Positions 8,711 through 17,814 are shown, counted from the first letter of the stretch. The stretch: 64,000 nt of DNA from Desulfovibrio sp. (GCA_016208105.1 JACQYS010000012.1:55194-119193); one strand, 5' to 3'. Notes: a model not told the origin generated them from the letters alone. A program made the numbers and translations.

Positions 8711-11137
8711 ATGCCCAAACCCCTTTCTCTTGCCTTGAACAAATTAAGAGCCGTCTGCCCTCCCATGTCCGTGCCTTTTGAGGACAGCCGCGAAATCCCC
8801 GTCGGGGACGCCTCGACCACCGCATTCCAGCCCAGGGCGCTCTCTGCCCTGGAACTTGGCATTTCACTCACCGGCCGTGAATACAACATCTACCTGGCAG
8901 GCGACCCTTACCTTGGCCGGACCTATTTTTTAAAAAGCTTCCTCACCCCTGTGGCCGCCAAGGCGCAGACCCCGCCGGATATCCTCTACGTCTACAACTT
9001 CGAAGACCAGGACCGCCCGCGCGCCCTGCTTCTGCCCGCAGGCCAGGGACGCAGGCTCAAGGCCGACCTGACCAAGGCCGTGGCCGCCATACGCGATGAG
9101 ATCCCTTCCCGGTTCGAACAGGAAGCGCACCTCTCCAAGCGCCAGGGCCTGGCCAGGTCCTTCCAGTCCGCCCGCGAGGACCTTTTCTCCGAAATGGAGG
9201 AGCGCGCCCAAGACCAGGGGTTCAACCTGGAAGTGGACGAGCAAGGGGGGCTGACCCTCTATCCCCTGATTGAAGGCAAGGTGGTCAGCGACGAGGAATA
9301 CGAACGCATGGATCCCGAGACCCGCAAAAGCCTCAAGGCTCAGGGCGACGAGATCATGAACGACATGGGCGGATATCTGCGCAAGCTCTCCTCGGAAGAC
9401 CGGAGCTATCGCGACAGGGAGAAAAAGCTCGACCAGGAAACAGCGGCAGAGGTGGCTGACTTTCACCTCTCGGAACTTCTGCGGGAATTTGAAACCCATC
9501 CAGAGACCTGCGACTTCATCCGCGCCGTGCGCCAGGACATCATTGAGAACTACGAAGGTTTTCTGGTCAAAGAGCCCCCCCAAACCCAGCAACACGGTCA
9601 ACCCGACCAGAGCGTGACGGCGGACAGCCTGGCCGACCGCTACGAGATAAACCTCCTGGTGGACAATTCCAAAAGCGCAGGCGCTCCGGTGATCATCGAG
9701 GACCACCCCAACCACCACAATCTTCTGGGCTGCGTCGAACGCGAATCTGACTTCGGAGCGCTCTACACCGACCACACCCTCATCAAGGCCGGAGCCATCC
9801 ACAAGGCTCTGGGGGGGTTCCTCATTCTTCGCGTGGATGATCTGGCCCATGGCGCCCAAGCCTGGGAAGGCCTGCTCAGGGCGCTTCGCTCTGGACTCTG
9901 CCGCATAGAGGACCCCACCGAGGGCGAGCAGGTGCGCACCCGCACCATCGAACCCCAGCCCCTTCCGCTTACGGCCAAGGTCATCCTGGTGGGCACCGAC
10001 GAGGCCTACGAGATGCTCCTCTACGGCGACGAACGCTTTCAGAAGCTTTTCAAGCTCAAAGCCCATCTGCAGGACCACATCCCCCGCACTCCGGAGAACG
10101 AGGCGCGGCTCCTGACGCTTTTGGGGCGCATAATCTCCGAGGCCCAGCTCATGCCGTTCACCCGGGAAGCCCTGGCCGGACTCATCGAGCAGGCCTCGGC
10201 CCTGTGCGACGACCAGCAACGCCTGACCCTTCGCCTGCCGCTCCTGCGCGAAATCATGTGCGAGGCCTCGGCCCTGGCTGGAATCCGGGGCAAGTCCATG
10301 GTTGACGGCGACGTGTTGCGCCAGGCCAGGGACGCCAGGCTTTTCAGGGCCAACCTGCTGGAGGAGGAGTTCATCGCCGAATACGACCGGCAGATGATCA
10401 AGGTTTCCACCTCGGGCTCGGCCACGGGCAGAGCCAACGGCCTTTCCGTACGAATGTACGGGGACTTCGCCTTCGGCCTGCCCCACCAGATCGCCTGCAC
10501 CGTGGGCGTGGGGCACGGGGGCATTCTGGACCTGGAACGCGAAGCCGAACTGGGCGGGCCCATCCACACCAAGGGCATGATGATTTTAAAAAGCTACCTG
10601 GTGAGCCAGTTTGCCCAGGATAAGCCCGTGGTCCTCACCGGCAGTCTCTGCTTCGAGCAGAGCTACGCCGAGGTGGAAGGCGACTCAGCATCCGGAGCTG
10701 AACTCGCCGCCCTTTTGTCAGCCCTTTCCGGGGCGCCCATCGACCTCTCCTACGCCTTCACAGGTGCCGTGAGCTCCTCCGGCGCCATCCTGGCTGTGGG
10801 CGGTGTGAACCAGAAAATCGAAGGCTTTTTCGAAGTATGCCGGCGCCGTGGCCTGACTGGGCGCCAGGGTGTGCTTATCCCCAAGGACAATGTGGTGAAT
10901 CTGATGCTGAAGGAAGAGGTGGTGAAGGCCGTCGAGGACGGCATGTTCCACATCTATCCATTGGAAAGCATCCAGGAGGCCATAGAAATACTCACCGGCC
11001 TTCCTGCCGGGCAGCGTGACCCGGATGGGAAGTTCCCTGAGGGGACGCTCTTTAGGCTGGTGGACGACCGGTTGGCGGCCTTCGCCTCCCTGGCCGCAAA
11101 ATGGGGCGGACCCCACCGCATCAACTGCGAACCCTGA
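8711..11137 (+). CDS. Lon-like ATP-dependent protease (LonB/LonH type)
   Basis: Large cytoplasmic protein of 808 residues with the N-terminal AAA_32-type region and a C-terminal Lon protease domain. The Ser-Lys dyad is visible: Ser661 in EGDSASGAE and Lys702 in GVNQKIEGFFE, 41 residues apart, close to the spacing in Lon. The Walker-A-like loop at about 64-71 reads GDPYLGRT, with Arg in place of the usual Lys. This group of Lon-like proteins has a long insertion instead of the classical Lon N domain. The downstream 256-residue gene begins 7 bases after the stop, so the two are probably one transcript. Substrates are unknown. Confidence 0.85.
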   Translation: MPKPLSLALNKLRAVCPPMSVPFEDSREIPVGDASTTAFQPRALSALELGISLTGREYNIYLAGDPYLGRTYFLKSFLTPVAAKAQTPPDILYVYNFEDQDRPRALLLPAGQGRRLKADLTKAVAAIRDEIPSRFEQEAHLSKRQGLARSFQSAREDLFSEMEERAQDQGFNLEVDEQGGLTLYPLIEGKVVSDEEYERMDPETRKSLKAQGDEIMNDMGGYLRKLSSEDRSYRDREKKLDQETAAEVADFHLSELLREFETHPETCDFIRAVRQDIIENYEGFLVKEPPQTQQHGQPDQSVTADSLADRYEINLLVDNSKSAGAPVIIEDHPNHHNLLGCVERESDFGALYTDHTLIKAGAIHKALGGFLILRVDDLAHGAQAWEGLLRALRSGLCRIEDPTEGEQVRTRTIEPQPLPLTAKVILVGTDEAYEMLLYGDERFQKLFKLKAHLQDHIPRTPENEARLLTLLGRIISEAQLMPFTREALAGLIEQASALCDDQQRLTLRLPLLREIMCEASALAGIRGKSMVDGDVLRQARDARLFRANLLEEEFIAEYDRQMIKVSTSGSATGRANGLSVRMYGDFAFGLPHQIACTVGVGHGGILDLEREAELGGPIHTKGMMILKSYLVSQFAQDKPVVLTGSLCFEQSYAEVEGDSASGAELAALLSALSGAPIDLSYAFTGAVSSSGAILAVGGVNQKIEGFFEVCRRRGLTGRQGVLIPKDNVVNLMLKEEVVKAVEDGMFHIYPLESIQEAIEILTGLPAGQRDPDGKFPEGTLFRLVDDRLAAFASLAAKWGGPHRINCEP

Positions 11138-11144
11138 GGCCATA

Positions 11145-11915
11145 ATGTCCAAAGCCTGGATCACCGAAAAGCTCCCGGAATTCGCTCGCGACATGATGCG
11201 CGATTTCTGCCTTGCCGCAGACATTCTGGAGAGCCAGTTCACCATGTTCGACCAGACCAGCCAGCTCTCCTTCGAGACGCTCCACGACCTTTTGGGCGAG
11301 GAGATGAACAAGGGTTTGCTCTGGAGATTGAAAGACACGGCCCACCACCTGTTTCGCAACGACGGCAAGCAGGGCCTGTCCGGACAGATTCTGGACTGGT
11401 GCCTCGGGTATGTGTTCCACGAGACCATGAAACTCAAGGAAGACGCCTACCAGCAGCAGAACTACGGCCCGTGGTTCAAGGGGCTCATGGACCGCGAACT
11501 GCCCGAGCCCGAAAGCATGGTCTCGCGCGAGCTCTTCCAGGTGGTGCTGCAGACCAACGAGTCCATCCGCCGGGAAATCGCCCGGGTGCGCTTCTTTTTC
11601 GAGAAATGCCGCAAGCTCTCCATGGTCTACCTTTCGGATCAAGGAGAAAACTCGCTTCTTGGCCGTTTCCTTTTCGAGCAGAACCAGCTGGTGCGCAAGA
11701 TTTTCGGCCAGGACTACGACTCTCTCATCTCTGCCATATACGGAGACGCTCCGGAACTCATGTACGTGATGGCTTCCCAGAGCCTGCGGCAAGGCGGCTG
11801 GATGACCCATGCGGCCGAAGCGGCAAAAAGGGCCTGCGAGCTTGGGCCAGCCAACCCGCGTGTGTTGCGGGAAAAACAAATCGTTGATACCTGGACCGAG
11901 AGAATCAAGGCATGA
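11145..11915 (+). CDS. Uncharacterised protein linked to the Lon-like protease
   Basis: Soluble, largely helical protein of 256 residues that I do not recognise. It has no signal peptide or membrane segment. Recurrent hydrophobic/charged patterns (LLWRLKDTAHHLFRN, RFLFEQNQLVRKIFG) and a C-terminal helical stretch ending in PANPRVLREKQIVDTW, like half of a TPR unit, are visible. The ATG lies 7 bases after the protease stop. Tight linkage suggests a substrate adaptor or regulated partner, which is inference only. Confidence 0.6.
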   Translation: MSKAWITEKLPEFARDMMRDFCLAADILESQFTMFDQTSQLSFETLHDLLGEEMNKGLLWRLKDTAHHLFRNDGKQGLSGQILDWCLGYVFHETMKLKEDAYQQQNYGPWFKGLMDRELPEPESMVSRELFQVVLQTNESIRREIARVRFFFEKCRKLSMVYLSDQGENSLLGRFLFEQNQLVRKIFGQDYDSLISAIYGDAPELMYVMASQSLRQGGWMTHAAEAAKRACELGPANPRVLREKQIVDTWTERIKA

Positions 11916-11966
11916 CAATGCCTTAAAGCCCTCCGGCTAGTATTTCGACAGAAGGAGTCCCCGGCC

Positions 11967-13796
11967 ATGACCCTTATGAATTTGAACCGCACTTCGCCCC
12001 GTCTGCGCCTGGAGAATAGGGCCAAGCCAGAACTCTATCGGGAGCTTTTCCCGTATTCGAAGATAAGCCGGGTCCCCTTCGACGACACCATCGTCATGCC
12101 AAGGCCCGCCACCCAGATGTACATCACGGACACCACCTTCCGTGATGGACAGCAGGCCAGACCGCCCTACACGGTCCGCCAGATCGCCCACATCTTCATG
12201 CTGTTGCACAAGCTCGGCGGCCGGTCCGGACTCATCCGCGCCAGCGAGTTCTTTCTCTATTCCGAAAAAGACCGCCGGGCCGTGGAAGCCTGCCAAGCCC
12301 TGGACTACAAGTATCCCGAGGTCACCGGCTGGATTAGGGCCAACAAGAACGACTTGAAGCTCGTCAAATCCATGGGCCTTAAGGAAACCGGGATGCTCAC
12401 CTCGGTTTCGGACTACCATATCCACCTGAAGCTAAACAAAGACCGCAAGGCCGCCATGGCTGACTACCTGGCCGTGGTCGACCAGGCTTTGGAATGGGGC
12501 ATCATCCCGCGCTGCCACTTCGAAGACCTGACCCGCGCCGACATCTACGGGTTCTGCCTCCCCTTCGCACAAAAGCTCATGGAGCGCTCCAAGGACGCCG
12601 GCATCCCTGTTAAAATCAGATTGTGCGACACCATGGGCTACGGAGTGCCATACGCCGGTGCCGCTTTGCCGCGAAGCGTGTCCAAGCTGGTTCGTGCCTT
12701 CACCGACGAGGCCGAGGTGCCCAGCGAATGGCTGGAATGGCACGGCCACAACGACTTCCATAAAGTATTGGTCAACGCCGGCACTGCTTGGCTCTCGGGC
12801 TGCTCCGGGGCCAACTGCACCCTGCTCGGCTTTGGCGAGCGCACCGGCAACGCTCCGCTTGAGGCCATGGTCATCGAGTACGTCTCGCTCACCGGCGAGG
12901 ACGACGCCGCCGACACCCCGGTGATCTCCGAAATCGTGCGCTATTTCGAAGAGGAACTCGACTACGTGGTGCCGGCCAACTACCCCTTTGCCGGCCGGGA
13001 CTTCAACGCAACCTCGGCAGGCATCCATGTGGACGGACTGGCCAAGAACGAGGAGATCTACAACATCTTCGACACCAAGAAGATTCTTGGCCGCGCCGTG
13101 CCCATCATCATCACGGACAAATCCGGCAAGGCCGGCGTGAGCTACTGGATCAACACGTCCCTGAACCTTGAAGGCGATGCCCAGGTGGACAAGCGCCATC
13201 CCGCAGTGGACAAGATCTACGCCAAGATCATGGACGCCTACGATGCCGGACGCAACACCTCCTTCTCCAATGAAGAGATGAAGGCCCTGGTGAAACGCTA
13301 CCTGCCGGAGCTCTTCGCCTCGGAATTCGACCATCTGAAGAAGCTGGCCCACACCCTTTCGGCCCAGCTCATCCTCAAGCTCTCCGAAGAGTTGTGCATC
13401 CGCCAGCTCATCACCGAGGATGCGGCCTTCTGCATGCAGAAGTTCCTGGAGGACTACCCGTTCATCCAGTTCATGTACTTGACCGACACCCATGGCAAAT
13501 TGGTTGCCCGCGAAGTGGCCAACCCCGCTGATCGTCCCAAGTTCGCTCCCATGACCATCGGGGTGGATCAATCCGACCGCGAATGGTTTCAGAAGCCCAT
13601 GCAGAACGGCAAACTGCACATCACTGATTTCTACACCTCGGCGTTCACGGGCAAGCTCTGCCTTACGGTGTCCCTGCCTGTGGCCAACGAGCGCGACGAG
13701 ATAACCGGCGTGCTGGGCGCGGACATCCGCTTCGAAGAGCTCCTGAAACGCCAGGGTGACCTGGAATATGAGAAAGATCTGGACGAGGTGGATTGA
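11967..13796 (+). CDS. Re-citrate synthase-like DRE-TIM enzyme with C-terminal sensor-like extension
   Basis: Protein of 609 residues. Residues about 45-330 form a DRE-TIM barrel with TDTTFRDGQQARPPYTV (catalytic Arg59, Asp60), the SGLIRASEFFLY loop, CHFEDLTRADIYGF and the metal-binding WHGHND (His259, His261). This closely resembles the Clostridium kluyveri Re-citrate synthase group, which condenses acetyl-CoA with oxaloacetate with Re stereospecificity and is the known citrate synthase type of Desulfovibrio. Residues about 490-600 are extra: YLTDTHGKLVAREVA, GVDQSDREWFQKPM and TGVLGADIRFEELL look like a single Cache/PDC sensor fold. AGAAGGAG precedes the ATG. The stop overlaps the channel gene. 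Confidence 0.8.
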   Translation: MTLMNLNRTSPRLRLENRAKPELYRELFPYSKISRVPFDDTIVMPRPATQMYITDTTFRDGQQARPPYTVRQIAHIFMLLHKLGGRSGLIRASEFFLYSEKDRRAVEACQALDYKYPEVTGWIRANKNDLKLVKSMGLKETGMLTSVSDYHIHLKLNKDRKAAMADYLAVVDQALEWGIIPRCHFEDLTRADIYGFCLPFAQKLMERSKDAGIPVKIRLCDTMGYGVPYAGAALPRSVSKLVRAFTDEAEVPSEWLEWHGHNDFHKVLVNAGTAWLSGCSGANCTLLGFGERTGNAPLEAMVIEYVSLTGEDDAADTPVISEIVRYFEEELDYVVPANYPFAGRDFNATSAGIHVDGLAKNEEIYNIFDTKKILGRAVPIIITDKSGKAGVSYWINTSLNLEGDAQVDKRHPAVDKIYAKIMDAYDAGRNTSFSNEEMKALVKRYLPELFASEFDHLKKLAHTLSAQLILKLSEELCIRQLITEDAAFCMQKFLEDYPFIQFMYLTDTHGKLVAREVANPADRPKFAPMTIGVDQSDREWFQKPMQNGKLHITDFYTSAFTGKLCLTVSLPVANERDEITGVLGADIRFEELLKRQGDLEYEKDLDEVD

Positions 13797-14910
13797 CAAG
13801 CCTTTCGCCCTGCCGCTCACCCTCATGGGGTTTATTCTGGCGGTCTCGGCGGTTGGATTCGTCTACTATGAGTCCCTCACCCAACAGGAGCCCGTGGGCT
13901 TCTTCGAGGGTCTGTGGTGGGCCGTGGTCACTCTGTTCACGGTGGGCTACGGAGACTTCGCACCCAAAACCGTGCCCGGAAGGATTTTGGGCATGGGCGT
14001 CATGGCTGCCGGAATCGGCCTGGTGTCCACCATCACCGGGTCGCTCGCATCGGCCATGGTGGAGCGCAGGCTCAAAAAGCGACGGGGGCTATTGCCGGTG
14101 ATCGTCGAAGGGCACATCCTCATTCTGGGCTGGAACGGCCATGGAAGCCTTCTGCTGGAACGCCTCCGCAACATGCCCGGCTTTACGCGTCTGCCGGTGG
14201 TGATCGCCGCGGACATGGAGCCCGCCCAGTACGAGGAGGTGTCAGAGAACCTGGGGCTCGGCTCCGATTCCTATTTCGTGCGGGGCAGCACCGTTCACAA
14301 GGCCGTGCAGGAACGCGCCAACCCTTCCAAGGCCAAGGTGGCGTACATTCTTCCCCGAGAAGACATCCCCCCTGAGGAAGCCGACAGTTTGAGCGTCCTG
14401 ACCGCCCTCACCTTCAGGTCCCTGGCCCCGCAAGTCACCCTGTATGCAGAGGCCCTGCACGACCAGAGCCGGGAGCATCTGCTCAGGGCCGGGGTCACCA
14501 AGGCTCTCGGCCGCGAGGAACTCACCGGCAAGGCCATGGCATTCCTGGCAGCCCACCCGGTGATGCACGACGTTCTCTACGCCCTGCTCTCGAGCAAAGA
14601 CAATGGAATGCTGCGCTACAGAACGTTGTCTGCCGAGGAAAAGTCGCACGGCTGGCCTGCGGTCATCCGCACGAGCCTCGAAAAAACCGGACAGCTCCCA
14701 TTCGCGGTTTGCCGTCTGCCCCGTGAACTCAAGCTGAGCGACGTTCTCGATACTTCTCAAGCTCTGGACAGCTACATCATGGAACTGTTCCAGGCCGCCG
14801 GCAAAGACGCCGCCTTGGCCAGCCAGAGCCCGCAGGTGGTTCTCAATCCAGGCCCCGAGGTCGACCTGGCAACATTTGACGGCGTCATCTTCCTGGGCCG
14901 CACGCCATGA
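13768..14910 (+). CDS. Potassium channel with TrkA-N (RCK) domain
   Basis: Inner membrane protein of 380 residues with two transmembrane helices (about 10-32 and 72-98) flanking a pore loop. The selectivity filter TVGYGD is at 58-63. The cytosolic part begins with GHILILGWNGHG near residue 115, an RCK/TrkA-N Rossmann domain that binds nucleotides or ions. The architecture is that of MthK-like channels. The gene overlaps the end of the citrate synthase gene by 29 bases and ends in an ATGA overlap with the cyclic-nucleotide-binding gene. An alternative GTG start lies at 13756. The neighbour suggests ligand-gated potassium flux. Confidence 0.82.
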   Translation: MRKIWTRWIDKPFALPLTLMGFILAVSAVGFVYYESLTQQEPVGFFEGLWWAVVTLFTVGYGDFAPKTVPGRILGMGVMAAGIGLVSTITGSLASAMVERRLKKRRGLLPVIVEGHILILGWNGHGSLLLERLRNMPGFTRLPVVIAADMEPAQYEEVSENLGLGSDSYFVRGSTVHKAVQERANPSKAKVAYILPREDIPPEEADSLSVLTALTFRSLAPQVTLYAEALHDQSREHLLRAGVTKALGREELTGKAMAFLAAHPVMHDVLYALLSSKDNGMLRYRTLSAEEKSHGWPAVIRTSLEKTGQLPFAVCRLPRELKLSDVLDTSQALDSYIMELFQAAGKDAALASQSPQVVLNPGPEVDLATFDGVIFLGRTP

Positions 14911-15422
14911 GCACCGTCCGGTTCGAGTCCATTCCGCTCTTCGCGCGTTTAAGCCCTGATGAGATTGACCGGGTCAGACCAATATTTTCAGAACGGTCCT
15001 TTCCGCCCCGTACCCATGTGATAGTCGAGGGTGAAACCGGTAGCGAGATGTTCATCCTGGTTTCCGGAAAAGTACGTATCGTGAAATCCATGATTCTGCC
15101 GGGCATCGATATCGCCGCGTTGGCAGGGAAAGATCCGAGCAAGGTGCTGGCCACACTCACCGGCGAGGTGCAACCGCTTTTCGGCGAAATGGGGCTCATC
15201 TCGGACAGCCCCCGTTCCGCCACAGTGGAGACACTGGAAGCCGCACGTTTCCTGGTTACCGACCGCGAACGCTTTTTTGCGCTGGTGCAAGCTGACACCG
15301 GGCTTGGATGCAAGCTTTTGTCCGCCTTGTGCGAGCGCTTGGCGGATATGGTCCGTTCGTCCAATTCCGAGGTGATGAAGCTTACCACAGCCCTGACCCT
15401 GCTGCTTTCCGGCAAGCGGTGA
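14907..15422 (+). CDS. Stand-alone cyclic nucleotide-binding domain protein
   Basis: Protein of 171 residues made almost entirely of one cNMP-binding (CAP_ED-type) beta-roll. Motifs are IPLFARLSPDEIDRVRPIF, IVEGETGSEMFILVSGKV and PLFGEMGLISDSPRSATVE, the last being the phosphate-binding cassette with the conserved Gly-Glu and Arg. There is no DNA-binding helix-turn-helix. A non-standard insert (VKSMILPGIDIAALAGKDPS) lies between beta strands. The ATG overlaps the channel stop (ATGA). I infer it is a detached regulatory subunit of the channel, since many channels carry this domain fused. Confidence 0.8.
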   Translation: MSTVRFESIPLFARLSPDEIDRVRPIFSERSFPPRTHVIVEGETGSEMFILVSGKVRIVKSMILPGIDIAALAGKDPSKVLATLTGEVQPLFGEMGLISDSPRSATVETLEAARFLVTDRERFFALVQADTGLGCKLLSALCERLADMVRSSNSEVMKLTTALTLLLSGKR

Positions 15423-15425
15423 CCC

Positions 15426-16331
15426 ATGACCGTTGAGAAAGACCCGAGCCTGACCCATGCCCTTCTCGCCAAAGCCTTGGGTGTCACGGTTACCACCATC
15501 AAGAGCTACCGTCGAAAATTCCCCGAATTTTGGCCTCCCAGCGCCAAGGGCAAACCCATCCGCTTTCCGGAGGAATCGCTAGGTCTGTGCAAACGCATTC
15601 ACCATCATTTCAAGCGGGGCTTGAGCGTGGACGAAACCCGCAAGCGCCTGGCAGAGGAGTTCCAGTCATTCGCTCTGCCGCCTCCAGCGAGCCAGCCCCA
15701 AAAGACGCTCCCGGCACAGCCTTCCGATACTTTTTCCCGCATTGAAACCCTTTTAGAGGGGCTTTTCACCCTCCAAAACCGAACCCATTCTCTTCTGGCG
15801 GAACTTGTGGTCAAATTGGACACGTTTGCCGACCGCGTGGCAACACCTGCTCGCGCAGCCGCAGAGAGGCCTTCACGAGCAGAGCAAACTCCCCCCCCAA
15901 CGGCTTCTTCAAAACAGCCAGGCATCGCCACGCCCGCCCAGGTTCCGAATTCCGCTGGCAAAACAGAGCTTCTTCACCCTCCTCAGGCGCTCATGGAAGT
16001 TCCGGCGGTGGTCCTTTCAGATGATGGCGAATTTCTGGGCGTCACCATGAAATCCGGCCGTCCACTCACTCTATCCCAGTTCACGGCGCTCCTCATAAGC
16101 CGCTCCGACACCGCGGGAACTGACCAGCCGCTTTGGAAGCAACACGGCCAGGAATGGGTTCTGCGTCTTAAAAGCCAGGGCCAAATACTCGAGCATCACT
16201 TCCAGCAGGCCGTCACACCCAGAGGCAATACCGTGGCCCGATTCTCCTCCCTGTCCTCCGGAGGGCAACTAAGCCCGGAGCACTCCCTCCAGGCTCTGTT
16301 GCGCCAAGTGAAGGATACTCTCGACCAATGA
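15426..16331 (+). CDS. MerR-like HTH protein with long disordered linker
   Basis: Protein of 301 residues. The N terminus (ALLAKALGVTVTTIKSYRRK, then GKPIRFPEESL and RGLSVDETRKRL) resembles a MerR/excisionase winged helix-turn-helix. A Pro/Ala/Gln-rich linker (about 80-180) with a short helix follows, then a compact C-terminal region (about 185-300) with VVLSDDGEFLGVTMKSGRPL that I do not recognise. The next gene starts in its stop codon (ATGA), so it belongs to the channel operon. It could regulate that operon. The fold assignment of the N terminus is moderately secure. Confidence 0.6.
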   Translation: MTVEKDPSLTHALLAKALGVTVTTIKSYRRKFPEFWPPSAKGKPIRFPEESLGLCKRIHHHFKRGLSVDETRKRLAEEFQSFALPPPASQPQKTLPAQPSDTFSRIETLLEGLFTLQNRTHSLLAELVVKLDTFADRVATPARAAAERPSRAEQTPPPTASSKQPGIATPAQVPNSAGKTELLHPPQALMEVPAVVLSDDGEFLGVTMKSGRPLTLSQFTALLISRSDTAGTDQPLWKQHGQEWVLRLKSQGQILEHHFQQAVTPRGNTVARFSSLSSGGQLSPEHSLQALLRQVKDTLDQ

Positions 16332-17206
16332 CCTTCTCCCAGACCGATATCGACGCGGAATCGCGGAAACAAGCTGGTGAATCCCTCATTGTCCAGCTTC
16401 GCCTGTGCCTTGCGGATATGCGATCATGCCTGGAAGCCGGGCACACCGCCGATGCAATTATCCAACGCAACGTCGTTCTGCCTCTGCTTGAGCAGCTTGG
16501 GAAGCTGCTGTCCCAAGAAGGCCCTCTTGAAGCGGTCTCGCACAGCGGAACCGACCCCGAGACACTCCAAGCCTTCAGACGCGCGGCTGGGGTTGATCTG
16601 GAGAAAATGGAGAGCCGCTACCGATCCGTATGCTCTGGCGAATGGAGATCCGTGGCTGACGAAAAGAGGGAAGCCGCTGTACGCAGGGAGGGCCGGAACT
16701 GGGCGCTGTGGCTAGGCATTACCTCTCTCTTGCTCGCTGCCTGGTGGGGATGGCAATGGTCTCGCCAGGAGGCGGCCCGGGCTGAAATCGATGCGGCTAA
16801 ATCCGTCACGGCGTCGCAGGCCGTGAAGCTCGTCAGCATCACCGCCTGGCTCGCCCAAAAGACGCAAGGGAAACCCCTTGCGGCCTTTGCCAGGGACATG
16901 ACCCCTGATTGTTCCGGGATAGACGTGCGTCAGACCTTGCCCAACCACCCCTGCCGGGAAGCCTGGGTTTTCAACCGGCACTCGATATTCAAAGCGGCAA
17001 TCCCCGCCCCTGGCCAGCCCATAGACGCGCCCAGCGAGATTTTTTTCGACCCCTGGGGTGCGCCGTATCTCCTGCTTATACCCCCGGCAGGTCTCCCCCG
17101 CATAGTTTCAGCTGGGCCGGACGGTCGTCTTGGCACCCCGGATGACGTGGGCGTGGACATCCCCTACTGGCGTTTGGGCGAAGACGGCGGCCGGGACCGG
17201 CAGTAG
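16328..17206 (+). CDS. Membrane protein with GspG-like C-terminal domain
   Basis: Protein of 292 residues. The cytoplasmic N-terminal part (1-120) is charged and helical. One transmembrane helix lies near 125-142 (WALWLGITSLLLAAWWGW). The extracytoplasmic C-terminal part ends with FFDPWGAPYLLLIPPAG, then VSAGPDGRLGTPDDVGVDI, a pattern very like the calcium-binding end of type II major pseudopilin GspG. There is no prepilin peptidase motif, and the helix is internal, so it is not a normal pseudopilin. It is last in the channel operon, and its 3' end overlaps the convergent lipoprotein gene by 43 bases. Confidence 0.55.
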   Translation: MTFSQTDIDAESRKQAGESLIVQLRLCLADMRSCLEAGHTADAIIQRNVVLPLLEQLGKLLSQEGPLEAVSHSGTDPETLQAFRRAAGVDLEKMESRYRSVCSGEWRSVADEKREAAVRREGRNWALWLGITSLLLAAWWGWQWSRQEAARAEIDAAKSVTASQAVKLVSITAWLAQKTQGKPLAAFARDMTPDCSGIDVRQTLPNHPCREAWVFNRHSIFKAAIPAPGQPIDAPSEIFFDPWGAPYLLLIPPAGLPRIVSAGPDGRLGTPDDVGVDIPYWRLGEDGGRDRQ

Positions 17207-17724
17207 TCGGCCGCATCCAGGACCACCTTGATGGTGGCCTCTCCTGCCACCCCTTGAGTTATTTCCGCAAGCACCGCCTCAGTCTCCAACTGCGCGGTTT
17301 GGTCCCAATCCATGGACGAAATGGTTATGGCCATTTGGGTCCGTACCCCTTGCTGCGCCTCTTTGCCGTAAGCGTATTCCAAAACGTAACACAGATTGAC
17401 GCTTGCCTTTGCCAGAACCATCCGGTCCCTGCCTGAGAAGATACGGCCATTGCCGGCTTTGCCCACCAGTTGATCAAGAGCGAATATGCCGGTCGCCCGG
17501 GCCATGGTCTGTCCCTGCCTCCCGGGATAGGTCGACCAGGTTACTTTTGAAAAAAAGGGATACTTTTCGAAAGCCTGCTCCAGGGTAAGCGTCGAACCAT
17601 CCCCTGCTCGTTCCGCCTTGATCCTGGCCACCGGATCAGGCCCGCAACCATGGAGAAGGAGCATCAAGAGGAGTATCCCCACCATCTCCGCCGGCCAGAT
17701 GGCAAGGACATTACCCGAAGCCAT
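17164..17724 (-). CDS. Putative lipoprotein of unknown function
   Basis: Protein of about 186 residues with a hydrophobic N terminus and a lipobox-like LLLHGC (Cys27 from the chosen ATG), followed by a polar region. No domain is recognised. Two patterns stand out: SKVTWSTYPGRQGQTMARATG and LCYVLEYAYGKEAQQGVRTQM. The start is uncertain. ATG codons at 17724 and 17685 and a TTG at 17799 are all in frame, and none has a convincing ribosome site. Its 3' end overlaps the convergent membrane-protein gene by 43 bases. Confidence 0.5.
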   Translation of the reverse strand: MASGNVLAIWPAEMVGILLLMLLLHGCGPDPVARIKAERAGDGSTLTLEQAFEKYPFFSKVTWSTYPGRQGQTMARATGIFALDQLVGKAGNGRIFSGRDRMVLAKASVNLCYVLEYAYGKEAQQGVRTQMAITISSMDWDQTAQLETEAVLAEITQGVAGEATIKVVLDAADYCRSRPPSSPKRQ

Positions 17725-17814
17725 TCTCTGCTGACTTCGAGCAAAGTCCCTGCCCCGGGTCTCGGCTTGCTGGACGGATGGCAGCACTGGCGCAAACAAC
17801 CGATGACGTGAGCG

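Noticed and set aside
8930..10567. 545-codon minus-strand open frame
   Set aside because: It is antisense to the well-supported Lon-like protease gene; its composition reflects GC-rich third-position bias.
12432..13826. 464-codon minus-strand open frame
   Set aside because: It is antisense to the Re-citrate synthase gene, with no recognisable domain.
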